Shown piece after piece: positions 1 to 6,727 of a stretch of 28,039 bases of DNA. Positions within the stretch are counted from its first letter, which is position 1. Each line of letters begins with the position of its first letter. The DNA is from a virus: the IMG/VR virus record IMGVR_UViG_3300024353_000055, positions 1-28,039 of that record; one strand, 5' to 3'. The notes beneath the pieces were generated by a model. It was not told where the DNA came from. It worked only from the letters and a program-made list of their open reading frames with translations, and made no database searches. Both the position numbers and the translations under genes were made by a program.

Positions 1-45
1 CTTTGGTCGGAAAGGAATAAAGGCAAAGGAATAACTGAAAAATAA
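1..45 (+). CDS. 3' end of an unidentified upstream gene (partial)
   Basis: Frame 1 is open from the first base to a TAA at 43-45 and gives 14 residues (LWSERNKGKGITEK). This is the likely tail of a gene entering from the left. In comparable phages terminase or portal genes lie upstream of the MuF gene, but these few residues do not identify either. The reading frame could also be open by chance. Confidence 0.35.
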   Translation, partial: LWSERNKGKGITEK

Positions 46-270
46 CCTCCCCGCCTTTGAATTTGAGCCACCAACGGCGGGATAATTGAAGGCTCAAGAA
101 TTTCCTGTTTTGCGCTTTAGGGTCTCAGTGCTGAAATGGAGACCAGACATCGGCACCGTCGGTGCCCAGTTGATCGCCCAACTGAGACGGAGAGGCTGGT
201 GGCAGGAAATTCAAACTGTTCAAAGGCACGGGTCTCAAATGGACTTGAGGCTCGTGCCTGAAAGAATAAA
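46..270 (+). other. Strongly self-complementary intergenic region, candidate structured RNA or leader
   Basis: No convincing protein is encoded here, but the stretch is full of pairing. 50-55 can pair with 76-81 and 63-69 with 91-97, which interleave as in a pseudoknot. 98-107 pairs perfectly with 203-212, and 122-129 perfectly with 181-188. 152-157 pairs with 161-166. A 15-pair hairpin (two G-U pairs, 6-base loop) spans 224-259, just ahead of the methyltransferase ATG at 271. GGTCTC at 121-126 can instead pair with GAGACC at 139-144, so two states are possible. No U-tract follows the last hairpin, so it is not a standard terminator. Function unknown. Confidence 0.4.
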
Positions 271-2055
271 ATGCAAGAGTATCTGAACCAAATAGTCTGT
301 GAGGATTGCGAAACATTCATGGCCAAGTTGCCCGATGGGTCGGTCGATCTGATGGTCACCGATCCGCCATACGGTTACTCCTTCATGGGCAAGGACTGGG
401 ATAAAGCCGTGCCGAAAGTTGAAGTCTGGAAAGAAACCCTGCGTGTCCTGAAGCCTGGAGCCTTTGCTTTTGTGATGTGCGCTCCCCGGCAGGACTGCCT
501 TGCAAGAATGATATGTAATTTGCAAGATGCTGGATTTGTGACGGGATTCAGCTCGATCTATCATACTTACGCCAGTGGCTTCCCTAAAGCGTTGAATGTT
601 TCCAAGGCGATTCTGAAGAGGTTTTTACAAGTGTCCTTGCAAGATGTTTCCCGTTACCCTCATAAAGACGGAGATTCTCAATCCGGTTATCAACACAATT
701 GCCGTTTATGTGGTGGATTACTTCAAAACGGAGTAGTAATCTTTCGAAATGTTTCGCCATTACAAGACGATGCTCCAAAATATAGCCGTCTTTCCTCGCC
801 ATCGGTAGAAATTCCTGTGGACAACGGACATAAACATAAGGTTTCTTATGCCGACGTATCTTTCCACCACGCCACGCAGGATTTGCAACCCCTTGAATCT
901 TGGCAGACCATTGTTTCTTCCGTTCTGAAGTCCATGCCCGACGACTGGCTTCTCCAGTTTTCTTCCGATAATTGGGGTTTAGGCGATAAGTTTCAGTTGC
1001 CACAAGACTTCTCTCGGCAAGACGACATTTGTTCGAACAATAAAAGCGTAGATTTGGCCGAGACTTTTTTTCCACCCAAGCACGATAAGTCAGGAACTTC
1101 TTATGGCAATAATGACAAGTCTTTTCAATCATATTTATATTATACAAAATATTGCCCGACCTGTCAAGAGCAAATGTCCAATGGATTGCCAAGATTATTT
1201 GGTGGTTATGGTGGGGCACAATTTAAGCCTGCAGTTGAGGTCGTCCTTGTTGCCATGAAGCCCTTGTCTGAAAAGACCTTTGTAGATCAGGCGTTGAAGA
1301 ACGGAAAGGGAGTGACATGGCTGGATGAGGGAAGGATACCTTATGAGAGTGAGGGGGATATAGTTAGTGTTCACGGCTATCCACAACAGGATGCTATGGG
1401 AGCAATGAAGGGCAATCCCGTGAGTGGTAAACCTCAATATACTCAACCTGCTGGTCGTTTCCCCGCCAATCTGCTGGTGAGCGGGGATTGCTTGAATGAT
1501 GGGAAAATACAGAAATCAGGCAAAGCCATAAATAGGAATCGTGGTAAGCGAATCCCTTCAATAGTAAATTATGCTAATCATAATGGGATTGATATAGGTT
1601 ATCCTGACTCCGGCTCCTTCTCCCGCTACTTTGACCTTGACCGCTGGTTTGCCGAGAAGACTAAACAACCATTCAAGCAATTACCCGAATCCGTGCAGAA
1701 GACCTTCCCATTCCTGATAGTGGCGAAGGCGAGCAAATCAGAAAAAAATAAAGGATTGGAAGGGAAAGAATTCACAAGGAAATGTAGATGGAATAATGCA
1801 GGTAAATGGCAAGACTTAGAAACTAAAAAATATGGCAACCACCACCCCACCTGCAAGCCCCTCAAGCTCATGTGCTATCTAATTACTCTCGGCTCAAGAG
1901 AGGGTGACGTGGTTCTCGATCCTTATATGGGATCCTGGACAACGGCGGTGGCTTGCTGGATGCTGAAGAGGGATTTTCTGGGATGCGATAATGAGCCTGA
2001 ATATTGTGAGATAGGGAAGAAGAAGATAGAGGCACAGAAAGTTAGGGTGATTTGA
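271..2055 (+). CDS. Beta-class DNA methyltransferase with a ~195-residue central insert that is antisense to an HNH gene
   Basis: Predicted SAM-dependent DNA methyltransferase of 594 aa acting on adenine N6 or cytosine N4. The catalytic motif IV, DPPY (31-34), comes first. The C-terminal motif I is DPYMGSWTT (550-558), so the order IV, recognition region, I is that of the beta class. The second glycine of the usual GSGTT is a tryptophan (W556). Segments typical of phage methylases are visible: SGFPKALN near 107, KPAVEVVLVAMKPLSEKT near 318, SGSFSRYFDLDRWFAEK and NHHPTCKPLKLM before motif I. Residues ~118-312 do not resemble the family and are the reverse strand of the HNH gene at 584-1132, yet the frame stays open throughout. 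Likely roles are protection from host restriction or marking of phage DNA. Whether this copy is active is uncertain because of the insert and W556. Confidence 0.85.
   Translation: MQEYLNQIVCEDCETFMAKLPDGSVDLMVTDPPYGYSFMGKDWDKAVPKVEVWKETLRVLKPGAFAFVMCAPRQDCLARMICNLQDAGFVTGFSSIYHTYASGFPKALNVSKAILKRFLQVSLQDVSRYPHKDGDSQSGYQHNCRLCGGLLQNGVVIFRNVSPLQDDAPKYSRLSSPSVEIPVDNGHKHKVSYADVSFHHATQDLQPLESWQTIVSSVLKSMPDDWLLQFSSDNWGLGDKFQLPQDFSRQDDICSNNKSVDLAETFFPPKHDKSGTSYGNNDKSFQSYLYYTKYCPTCQEQMSNGLPRLFGGYGGAQFKPAVEVVLVAMKPLSEKTFVDQALKNGKGVTWLDEGRIPYESEGDIVSVHGYPQQDAMGAMKGNPVSGKPQYTQPAGRFPANLLVSGDCLNDGKIQKSGKAINRNRGKRIPSIVNYANHNGIDIGYPDSGSFSRYFDLDRWFAEKTKQPFKQLPESVQKTFPFLIVAKASKSEKNKGLEGKEFTRKCRWNNAGKWQDLETKKYGNHHPTCKPLKLMCYLITLGSREGDVVLDPYMGSWTTAVACWMLKRDFLGCDNEPEYCEIGKKKIEAQKVRVI
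584..1132 (-). CDS. HNH homing-type endonuclease, antisense inside the methyltransferase gene
   Basis: Predicted HNH nuclease of 182 aa, the only convincing minus-strand gene in the window. An N-terminal zinc-finger pattern is C6-x2-C9 with C32-x3-C36. The HNH core follows: GYILEHRLVM with E120-H121, then VIHHING with H140-H141 and N143, then DNRIENL with N149 and N153. This layout is standard for free-standing phage HNH endonucleases. The open frame extends upstream to 1219, but ATG at 1132 is preferred because the finger begins right after it and a consensus promoter ends 6 bases before it. With that promoter the transcript would start at or next to the ATG, making it leaderless. The stop (584-586) lies antisense to conserved methylase codons, so the last residues are encoded by host-gene sequence. 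It probably arrived as a selfish element. Confidence 0.85.
   Translation of the reverse strand: MIEKTCHYCHKKFLTYRAWVEKKSRPNLRFYCSNKCRLAERSLVATETYRLNPNYRKKTGEASRRAWTSERKKQWSAKIQGVANPAWRGGKIRRHKKPYVYVRCPQEFLPMARKDGYILEHRLVMAKHFERLLLRFEVIHHINGNCVDNRIENLRLYEGNGKHLARTLVKTSSESPWKHSTL
1139..1167 (-). promoter_or_regulatory. Perfect consensus sigma70-type promoter for the HNH gene
   Basis: On the minus strand, TTGACA (plus coordinates 1162-1167) is followed by a 17-base spacer and TATAAT (1139-1144), an exact match to the housekeeping consensus at ideal spacing. Six bases separate the -10 hexamer from the HNH ATG at 1132, placing the predicted transcription start at the ATG itself. It opposes transcription of the methyltransferase gene. 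Confidence 0.75.
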
Positions 2056-2064
2056 AAGGAAACG

Positions 2065-2508
2065 ATGCAATTCAAAGATCAGCCAAAATCAACCAGGTTA
2101 AAGGAAGAGTTTAGTTCTGATGAGCTCCGGTCCTTGCTTCGAGGTTGTGTGCTGGATTTAAGCTGGTATTGTTTGACCCATTGGGGAAAGAGTTTGACCG
2201 TTACCAGTGTTTTGCGGAAACCTCTCCAGCAGGTCAATTTATGCAAGGCTTATGAGTTTAAGAGTGGATTCAGGCACTGCATTGGTTCGGCGATAGACCT
2301 TTCTATAAAGGTTTTTGACGTAGACGAGCTTAATCAGATTGAAAAATACATAGAGGAAAACTGGAAAGATTATTGTTCTCTCAGAATACACACCAAAGGC
2401 ACAGGGAAGCATGTTCATCTTGGACTCATAGACGATCTGATAGACAAAGTAAAACTATTCAGAATGATTTCGACAACAAAAAACGCCAGGGAGTGGCTTG
2501 TAGAATGA
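2065..2508 (+). CDS. M15-like zinc peptidase (putative endolysin or cell-wall peptidase)
   Basis: A 147-aa protein whose second half carries the zinc ligand pattern of M15 / D-Ala-D-Ala peptidases: H71-x-x-G-x-A-x-D78 in HCIGSAIDLS and a later H-x-H (116-118) in GKHVHLGL. Family members cut peptide cross-bridges of peptidoglycan and are common as phage endolysins or tail-associated lysins. No signal peptide is visible, so it would need a holin or another export route, or act from the virion. An AAAGGAAA ribosome site precedes the ATG. The stop overlaps the next gene in an ATGA. The motifs are clear, but the rest of the sequence is divergent and I give no gene name. Confidence 0.6.
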   Translation: MQFKDQPKSTRLKEEFSSDELRSLLRGCVLDLSWYCLTHWGKSLTVTSVLRKPLQQVNLCKAYEFKSGFRHCIGSAIDLSIKVFDVDELNQIEKYIEENWKDYCSLRIHTKGTGKHVHLGLIDDLIDKVKLFRMISTTKNAREWLVE

Positions 2509-3746
2509 AACGCTGGGATTTATACCACCGACAAAGGATGTTTGACGAGATAACGAGACATTATGATCTCAATGGCAAGAGAGTATTTGTCGGTGGTTGT
2601 GGTTATGGTGTTTTTGAGGAGTGGCTTTTTAGATCCTCTATCAATCCATCATATGTTGTTGGAATGGATTTTTTGTCGGAGAAGATAGAGATAGCGAAGA
2701 CCAAAGTCACAAAAGCTCATTTTGTAGTTGGGGACATTCGGGATACAAAACTCCCCGATGGCTCCTTTGACGTGGCTGTGCTCATAGACACTCTTCATCA
2801 TGTGCCCGATCCAGTCAGGGCGTTAAAAGAGATGGGCAGGATAGCGAAAGACGTAATTTTGTATGAGGCGAATGCCCTGAACGTAGTTCGGAGATGGAAT
2901 GACTGGAGGTCTAACGGGGTGGAGCCAAATTCCTTTTACAAATGGGAACTTAGAGGATGGCTGAGAGAGTTGGGGTTTGACAGAATTCTAATCAAAAACA
3001 CGCACTGTATTCCCCGATTCACGCCTGATGCGATTTTTGGCTTTATGGAGAAGCTTGAAAAGATATTGGAAAAAATACCGGTGTTGAAAGAGATGACTGG
3101 TGCGCTGTTTGTGTTAGCTGAAAACGGGAAAAGTAGAATGAAACGCTGGAATACTGTTGAGGCATTTTATCAAAAAAGAAGTTCTTGGCGAAATCCTAAA
3201 GAAGAGAACTTTAGATTCAAGAAGGCTACTCGACTGGCTGACGTTCCAATGGGTGCAAAGGTTTTAGATGTTGGATGCAGGGATGGTCTTTTAAAAAATC
3301 ATTTAGACGAGTCTGTGATTTATCATGGAATTGACATTGTGAATGGATTCAAGCGGAAAGATATAACCATCCAAGACATTACCCAGGGAACGGACTTCAA
3401 GAGGGGTTTTTTTGATTATGTATTCTGCATAGACGTTTTAGAACATCTGATTAACCCATTTTTTGTATTAAGGGAAATCAGACGAATCTTAAAGCCAGAT
3501 GGTGTCTTGGTTTTATCTGTGCCCAACCCCTATCATTTTAAGGAGATCGTTTGGAATTTATTGAAAATAAAAGATAGGCAAGGTCACATTTTTAGCTGGA
3601 CAAAACAGACTATGCAGAAATTAGCCGAATTCTGCGGGTTTCAGTTGTTAGATACTTCAGGCACATATCTAATACCGCCGATTGGCTGTAACAACATAAT
3701 GACTCGATCGGTTATATATAAATTCCAAAAGGGGAATAAAGCATGA
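2505..3746 (+). CDS. Two-domain SAM-dependent methyltransferase (tandem class I domains in one chain)
   Basis: A 413-aa protein made of two class I methyltransferase domains. Domain 1 (about 1-210) has the SAM loop VGGCGYG near 29 and the LPDGSFDVAVLIDTLHHVPDP segment typical of the Methyltransf_11 group. Domain 2 (about 212-413) has VLDVGCRDG at 253-261, then FDYVFCIDVLEHLINP and RRILKPDGVLVLSVPNP. ATG 2505 is chosen because it overlaps the previous stop as ATGA and begins MKRW. Domain 2 begins with an in-frame MKRW at 3138 within the same 17-base sequence, so it may be a joined pair of genes or may also start internally. Substrates are unknown. Glycan or small-molecule O- or N-methylation is possible. 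Confidence 0.8.
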   Translation: MKRWDLYHRQRMFDEITRHYDLNGKRVFVGGCGYGVFEEWLFRSSINPSYVVGMDFLSEKIEIAKTKVTKAHFVVGDIRDTKLPDGSFDVAVLIDTLHHVPDPVRALKEMGRIAKDVILYEANALNVVRRWNDWRSNGVEPNSFYKWELRGWLRELGFDRILIKNTHCIPRFTPDAIFGFMEKLEKILEKIPVLKEMTGALFVLAENGKSRMKRWNTVEAFYQKRSSWRNPKEENFRFKKATRLADVPMGAKVLDVGCRDGLLKNHLDESVIYHGIDIVNGFKRKDITIQDITQGTDFKRGFFDYVFCIDVLEHLINPFFVLREIRRILKPDGVLVLSVPNPYHFKEIVWNLLKIKDRQGHIFSWTKQTMQKLAEFCGFQLLDTSGTYLIPPIGCNNIMTRSVIYKFQKGNKA

Positions 3747-3850
3747 AAAGGAGTTCTATCAAATTCCTTTTGTTTGTAGTTATTTCCGTCTCCTGTGCAA
3801 TTTTTATTATTAACCTTTTAGAACAAATTATATGGTGGATAGTAAGATGA
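3743..3850 (+). CDS. Small single-pass membrane peptide (35 aa)
   Basis: The ATG at 3743 overlaps the stop of the methyltransferase (ATGA), and its own TGA at 3848-3850 overlaps the next ATG, so the frame is locked into a translationally coupled chain. The peptide is MKRSS, then one hydrophobic span (about residues 7-25, FLLFVVISVSCAIFIINLL), then a short WW-containing tail ending in R. It could be a holin-like or accessory membrane peptide for the neighbouring peptidase or the metal-cluster protein. No homology is recognised, and the call rests on the double overlap. Confidence 0.55.
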   Translation: MKRSSIKFLLFVVISVSCAIFIINLLEQIIWWIVR

Positions 3851-4290
3851 AACGCAAAGACTTCTTCAAAACAATTCTGTCCTCTGGGGCGGTTATCTTG
3901 CTTCCGGTTATTGGGTGGACAAAGGAGAAATACATCACCGATTGCAAGGACTGTCGGCGGGATTTTGAATGCTGTAAAGTGTTTGTAATATCACTCTATG
4001 GTAAAGAGCCAGAGATAATCAAAAAACTCGCCAAGAAACAGGACAAAAAGGTGCACGTGGACTTTGACAAAGACAGAAAATGTCATGTTATAAGAGAAAG
4101 ACTTTGCCCATTCTACAACGAGAAAAAGCCATTGGGCAAAAACTGTGGTATTTATAAATGGAGACCCTTCGGTTGTCGGATTTATCATTGCTACGACTTC
4201 GGATTCAGCAACAAAAAGCTTGAAAAGATTGAGGCCTTTCATAGAGAGGATTGGAATTTTGGAAGCAAGGTTAAACTGTCGGACATTTAA
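3847..4290 (+). CDS. YkgJ-type CxxC...CC metal-cluster protein with a Tat-like or membrane-anchor leader
   Basis: A 147-aa protein with the cysteine layout of the YkgJ / zinc-or-iron-chelating family: C33-x2-C36-x5-C42-C43, later CPFYN, NCGIYKWRPFGCRIYHC. These proteins bind a metal cluster, and their biochemical role is poorly known. The start at 3847 is chosen over 3832 because of the ATGA overlap and the MKRK opening. The N-terminus MKRKDFFKTILSSGAVILLP resembles a twin-arginine leader with R-K in place of R-R, followed by a hydrophobic segment. The 3' end overlaps the likely start of the next gene. It is unusual in a phage structural region and may be a host-derived cargo gene. Confidence 0.65.
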   Translation: MKRKDFFKTILSSGAVILLPVIGWTKEKYITDCKDCRRDFECCKVFVISLYGKEPEIIKKLAKKQDKKVHVDFDKDRKCHVIRERLCPFYNEKKPLGKNCGIYKWRPFGCRIYHCYDFGFSNKKLEKIEAFHREDWNFGSKVKLSDI

Positions 4291-5425
4291 GACTTTAATT
4301 TTTAGTTGTCTGCTGTTAGTTGTCAGCTGTCAGTTGTCGGTTGCTGGCATGGTCACTCATGTAGACACTTTAAGACCAACATATGGTGGAAACGCGGATG
4401 AGTGGACGGGGAATTATTTAGACATTGACGAAGCAGAGCGGGACGATGACAGCACTTATATATCTGCAAATGCTGCGGGTTTGCAAGAATCCTGGCTTTG
4501 TATGGCATCAGGTGGCTGTCCTGCCAACTGGGTTTACATACCAATGGCAGATACAGTAAAGATTTCTGTGTGGGGGAGAATCACCATTCCGGGACCGGAA
4601 GTCATCTTCGGTCAATGTGAAAACCTGGAAAGCAGAGTTAATTGGTGTTATGCAGACACGCAGGTCTTGACTTTAAGTTATGCCGAATATATCTGGTCGA
4701 TCTATGGCGATTCGTGCAATGATAGTAGCTGGTCGGCTTATAGATTAGCCACGTCACAATGGGGGGTTGAAAGTTACATGGCGGCTGGTTGGCCCAAAGG
4801 GGGATATGCCAGAGGCACCCAGTCTTACCTGGTGGCTTACTGGGACTTTTCCGACTCAGCCGAGATATTGACCGTATCCGCCTCTCTATGTTCGACTTGG
4901 ACGGTATTTGGCTGTGACGATGTGGCGGGATGTTTAACCTCGCAGGTATGTGGTGACATTCGGACTGATACAAAAGATGAAATTCAGGCATGGAGAATGA
5001 GCACCTATTCAAACCCATCCGGCACCAAAGTCGATTCGATAGAGGGAAGGCTAACGGGTTTTGTAGTAGATGATAACCAAGACTCGCTAACGGTTTTCTA
5101 TGCAATTGAATCGGGCGGGACTTGCACCAAGTATGGAGTTGATACCATACCCGATCTCGGTCCCTATTCAAATTTTGGGGGACCGGAACATTCTGTGGTC
5201 TGGTCAACCTGCCCTGCTACTGGAGTAGCTTGGACGGTCTCAGATCTTACCGACCCGAACAAGGGCTTCGGGGTAGTTAATTTGCACAACTCACATATCG
5301 TAGCTTCATGGTTTGTAGTCATAGTTTATTATTCGGCGGCGGAGGCGGCGGCAGGTCAAGTAATTATTATCAGCCAAAATTTTCATAGACCTAAAAGTGC
5401 AAAGATTGATTGGATAATGAAATGA
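4259..5425 (+). CDS. Secreted beta-rich, fibre-like protein 1
   Basis: No catalytic domain is recognised. The frame is open from 4145, but the N-terminal part there would overlap the YkgJ gene deeply. A TTG at 4259 with a GAGAGGA ribosome site at 4244-4250 gives a protein of 388 aa. This starts with a typical Sec leader (MEARLNCRTFKTLIFSC, hydrophobic core, then SVAG). The mature part is rich in D, S, T, G and aromatic residues with several cysteines, as in extracellular beta-structured fibre or adhesin domains. The leader core is encoded by a degenerate 7-base tandem repeat (4304-4345). The 3' end overlaps the next gene as ATGA. It may be a tail fibre, or a protein displayed by the infected host. 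The start codon is uncertain. Confidence 0.55.
   Translation: MEARLNCRTFKTLIFSCLLLVVSCQLSVAGMVTHVDTLRPTYGGNADEWTGNYLDIDEAERDDDSTYISANAAGLQESWLCMASGGCPANWVYIPMADTVKISVWGRITIPGPEVIFGQCENLESRVNWCYADTQVLTLSYAEYIWSIYGDSCNDSSWSAYRLATSQWGVESYMAAGWPKGGYARGTQSYLVAYWDFSDSAEILTVSASLCSTWTVFGCDDVAGCLTSQVCGDIRTDTKDEIQAWRMSTYSNPSGTKVDSIEGRLTGFVVDDNQDSLTVFYAIESGGTCTKYGVDTIPDLGPYSNFGGPEHSVVWSTCPATGVAWTVSDLTDPNKGFGVVNLHNSHIVASWFVVIVYYSAAEAAAGQVIIISQNFHRPKSAKIDWIMK
4304..4345 (+). repeat. Six-unit degenerate heptanucleotide tandem repeat (AGTTGTC)
   Basis: Six consecutive 7-base units run AGTTGTC, TGCTGTT, AGTTGTC, AGCTGTC, AGTTGTC, GGTTGCT. Three are identical. Seven is not a multiple of three, so the array is read in all phases, and it encodes the hydrophobic core of the leader of fibre-like protein 1. 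Confidence 0.7.
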
Positions 5426-6618
5426 AAAAATTCATCCCATGGATTATAATCTTTTGGTTCTTACCTGCGATATGTTTTGCTGGTGGAATTACTCGTGTCC
5501 TTCCAGCGGTGGATTCGGCTCAAATAGACGAATGGGGATTTTTTCATACTTCTGGTGGCACGATGACTGGCAATATAATTATGTCTGATGATGGCTGGAT
5601 AGGGGTTTCAGAAGATTCTATACGTTTGGTATTTGATACCACAGAGCACGATGTGGTTAAGTTTCTTGGCGGACACGTAGCCATAGGTGACGCTCCGGTT
5701 CCAGATAGTGCCGCTTTAACGATTCTGTCGGCTATGGCTCATCAATTCCGTCTGGCTTATAGTGCCGCGAGTTGGTTTGATTTTGAGTGTGATCCAGACG
5801 GTAATATACAGATACGGACAACTGGTGGAGAGGTGTCTTTTACAGATGAAAATATTAAAACAAGTGGTTATGTGACTGTCGGGAGCGTTATAGCAGGTCC
5901 AGACTCACAGCTTACAGTTTACGGTGGAGCACACGTAAGCAAAAACGTGCGGATCGAAGGGGACATAGCGATTGAGGGTGATGACATTACGATGGGGACA
6001 AACACATCCGGCTATATCCTGCGGGCAGACGGCTCAAATTACAGCCCGGTTGCGCTTACTCAATCTTCGGATTTGGCAGGATTTCTTTCAGATGAAACCG
6101 GATCAGGGGTGGCGGTCTTCGGGACAAGCCCCAGCTTTACGACCTCTATCAATATACCCAACGAGACAAATCCCACCACCGATGCGGTAGGTGAAATTGC
6201 CTGGGACTCAGACGATAGTGGGCTTGAACTCTATGACAGCACTTATGATGTTAGTATTCTGTTGCCTGTCTTAGATGACAAAGAGGCGGTTATTACCAAA
6301 CCAGACGAGATGGGCATTGAAGATATACCTCTGTTTCATGTTGATATTGACAAATATCCGCATGGAATAAAATTGATAAATGTTCAATGGGGACAGTCTT
6401 CAGCCGTAAGTGATACTTTTGTTTTGCATGAATACAGTACTATCTCAACCTTTGCCAGCACCATTGACTCCGTGGTTAGTTCAGCAACTTATGCTGAAGA
6501 GACTACGATAACGGATTCTGACATAGCGGCGGATGCCTGGATTTTTGCTGATGTGGCTAATTGTGATGTGGACTGGATATTTATTAAGATAATTTTCTAT
6601 GTCAAAGAGGGGGACTGA
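5422..6618 (+). CDS. Secreted tail-fibre-like protein 2
   Basis: A 398-aa protein that begins MKKFIPWIIIFWFLPAICFAG, a clear Sec leader with likely cleavage after CFA. ATG 5422 overlaps the previous stop as ATGA. The body resembles phage tail fibres built on repeated beta segments. It has GGTMTGNI near 37, a HVAIGDAP segment, SLTILS-type and VYGGAHVSKNVRIEGDI segments, and the fibre signature LAGFLSDETGSGVAVFGTSPSF near 225. The section NPTTDAVGEIAWDSDDSGLELYD is also typical of such fibres. Known fibres bind host receptors. A signal peptide is unexpected for a virion protein assembled in the cytoplasm, so either it is exported as a surface protein or the leader has another role. Confidence 0.65.
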   Translation: MKKFIPWIIIFWFLPAICFAGGITRVLPAVDSAQIDEWGFFHTSGGTMTGNIIMSDDGWIGVSEDSIRLVFDTTEHDVVKFLGGHVAIGDAPVPDSAALTILSAMAHQFRLAYSAASWFDFECDPDGNIQIRTTGGEVSFTDENIKTSGYVTVGSVIAGPDSQLTVYGGAHVSKNVRIEGDIAIEGDDITMGTNTSGYILRADGSNYSPVALTQSSDLAGFLSDETGSGVAVFGTSPSFTTSINIPNETNPTTDAVGEIAWDSDDSGLELYDSTYDVSILLPVLDDKEAVITKPDEMGIEDIPLFHVDIDKYPHGIKLINVQWGQSSAVSDTFVLHEYSTISTFASTIDSVVSSATYAEETTITDSDIAADAWIFADVANCDVDWIFIKIIFYVKEGD

Positions 6619-6626
6619 TAATAAAA

Positions 6627-6648
6627 AAGGAGGTGGGTCATGCATTAG
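6627..6648 (+). other. Strong ribosome site with a two-codon minigene (ATG CAT TAG)
   Basis: AAGGAGGTG (6627-6635) is a near-perfect complement of the 16S rRNA end and lies at ideal distance from ATG CAT TAG (6640-6648). Such start-stop minigenes can stall or drop off peptidyl-tRNA, as known for lambda bar minigenes. It could instead be the relic start of a lost gene between fibre-like genes 2 and 3. Confidence 0.4.
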
Positions 6649-6676
6649 GAAGAAAACAGAGATTAGGAAAGGACGA

Positions 6677-6727
6677 ATGGAAACAGAAATGAGAACCTTT
6701 TTACTTTTAGGAGGTGTGTTTGAATGA
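6677..6727 (+). CDS. Possible 16-residue leader peptide coupled to fibre-like gene 3
   Basis: ATG 6677 follows AGGAAAGGA and encodes METEMRTFLLLGGVFE. Its TGA at 6725-6727 overlaps the ATG of the next gene (6724). The codons for LGG contain the AGGAGGTG ribosome site of that gene, so translating the leader would run over it. This is a plausible coupling device, but an ORF this short can arise by chance. Confidence 0.3.
   Translation: METEMRTFLLLGGVFE

Noticed and set aside
46-270. Group I or group II intron, or tRNA-like structure
   Set aside because: I could not find a group I P7 core, a group II domain V, or a cloverleaf; only general hairpins are present.
86-286. 66-residue ORF before the methyltransferase
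   Set aside because: It starts at a TTG without a good ribosome site, overlaps the methylase start, resembles no protein, and lies across the strongest self-complementary region, which explains the sequence better.
700-1182. Zinc-finger-like C-x2-C pairs (CRLCG and CPTC) in the + frame of the methyltransferase
   Set aside because: The first pair is simply the reverse strand of the HNH motif HHING and the second the reverse of sequence just upstream of the HNH promoter, so they need not form a finger.
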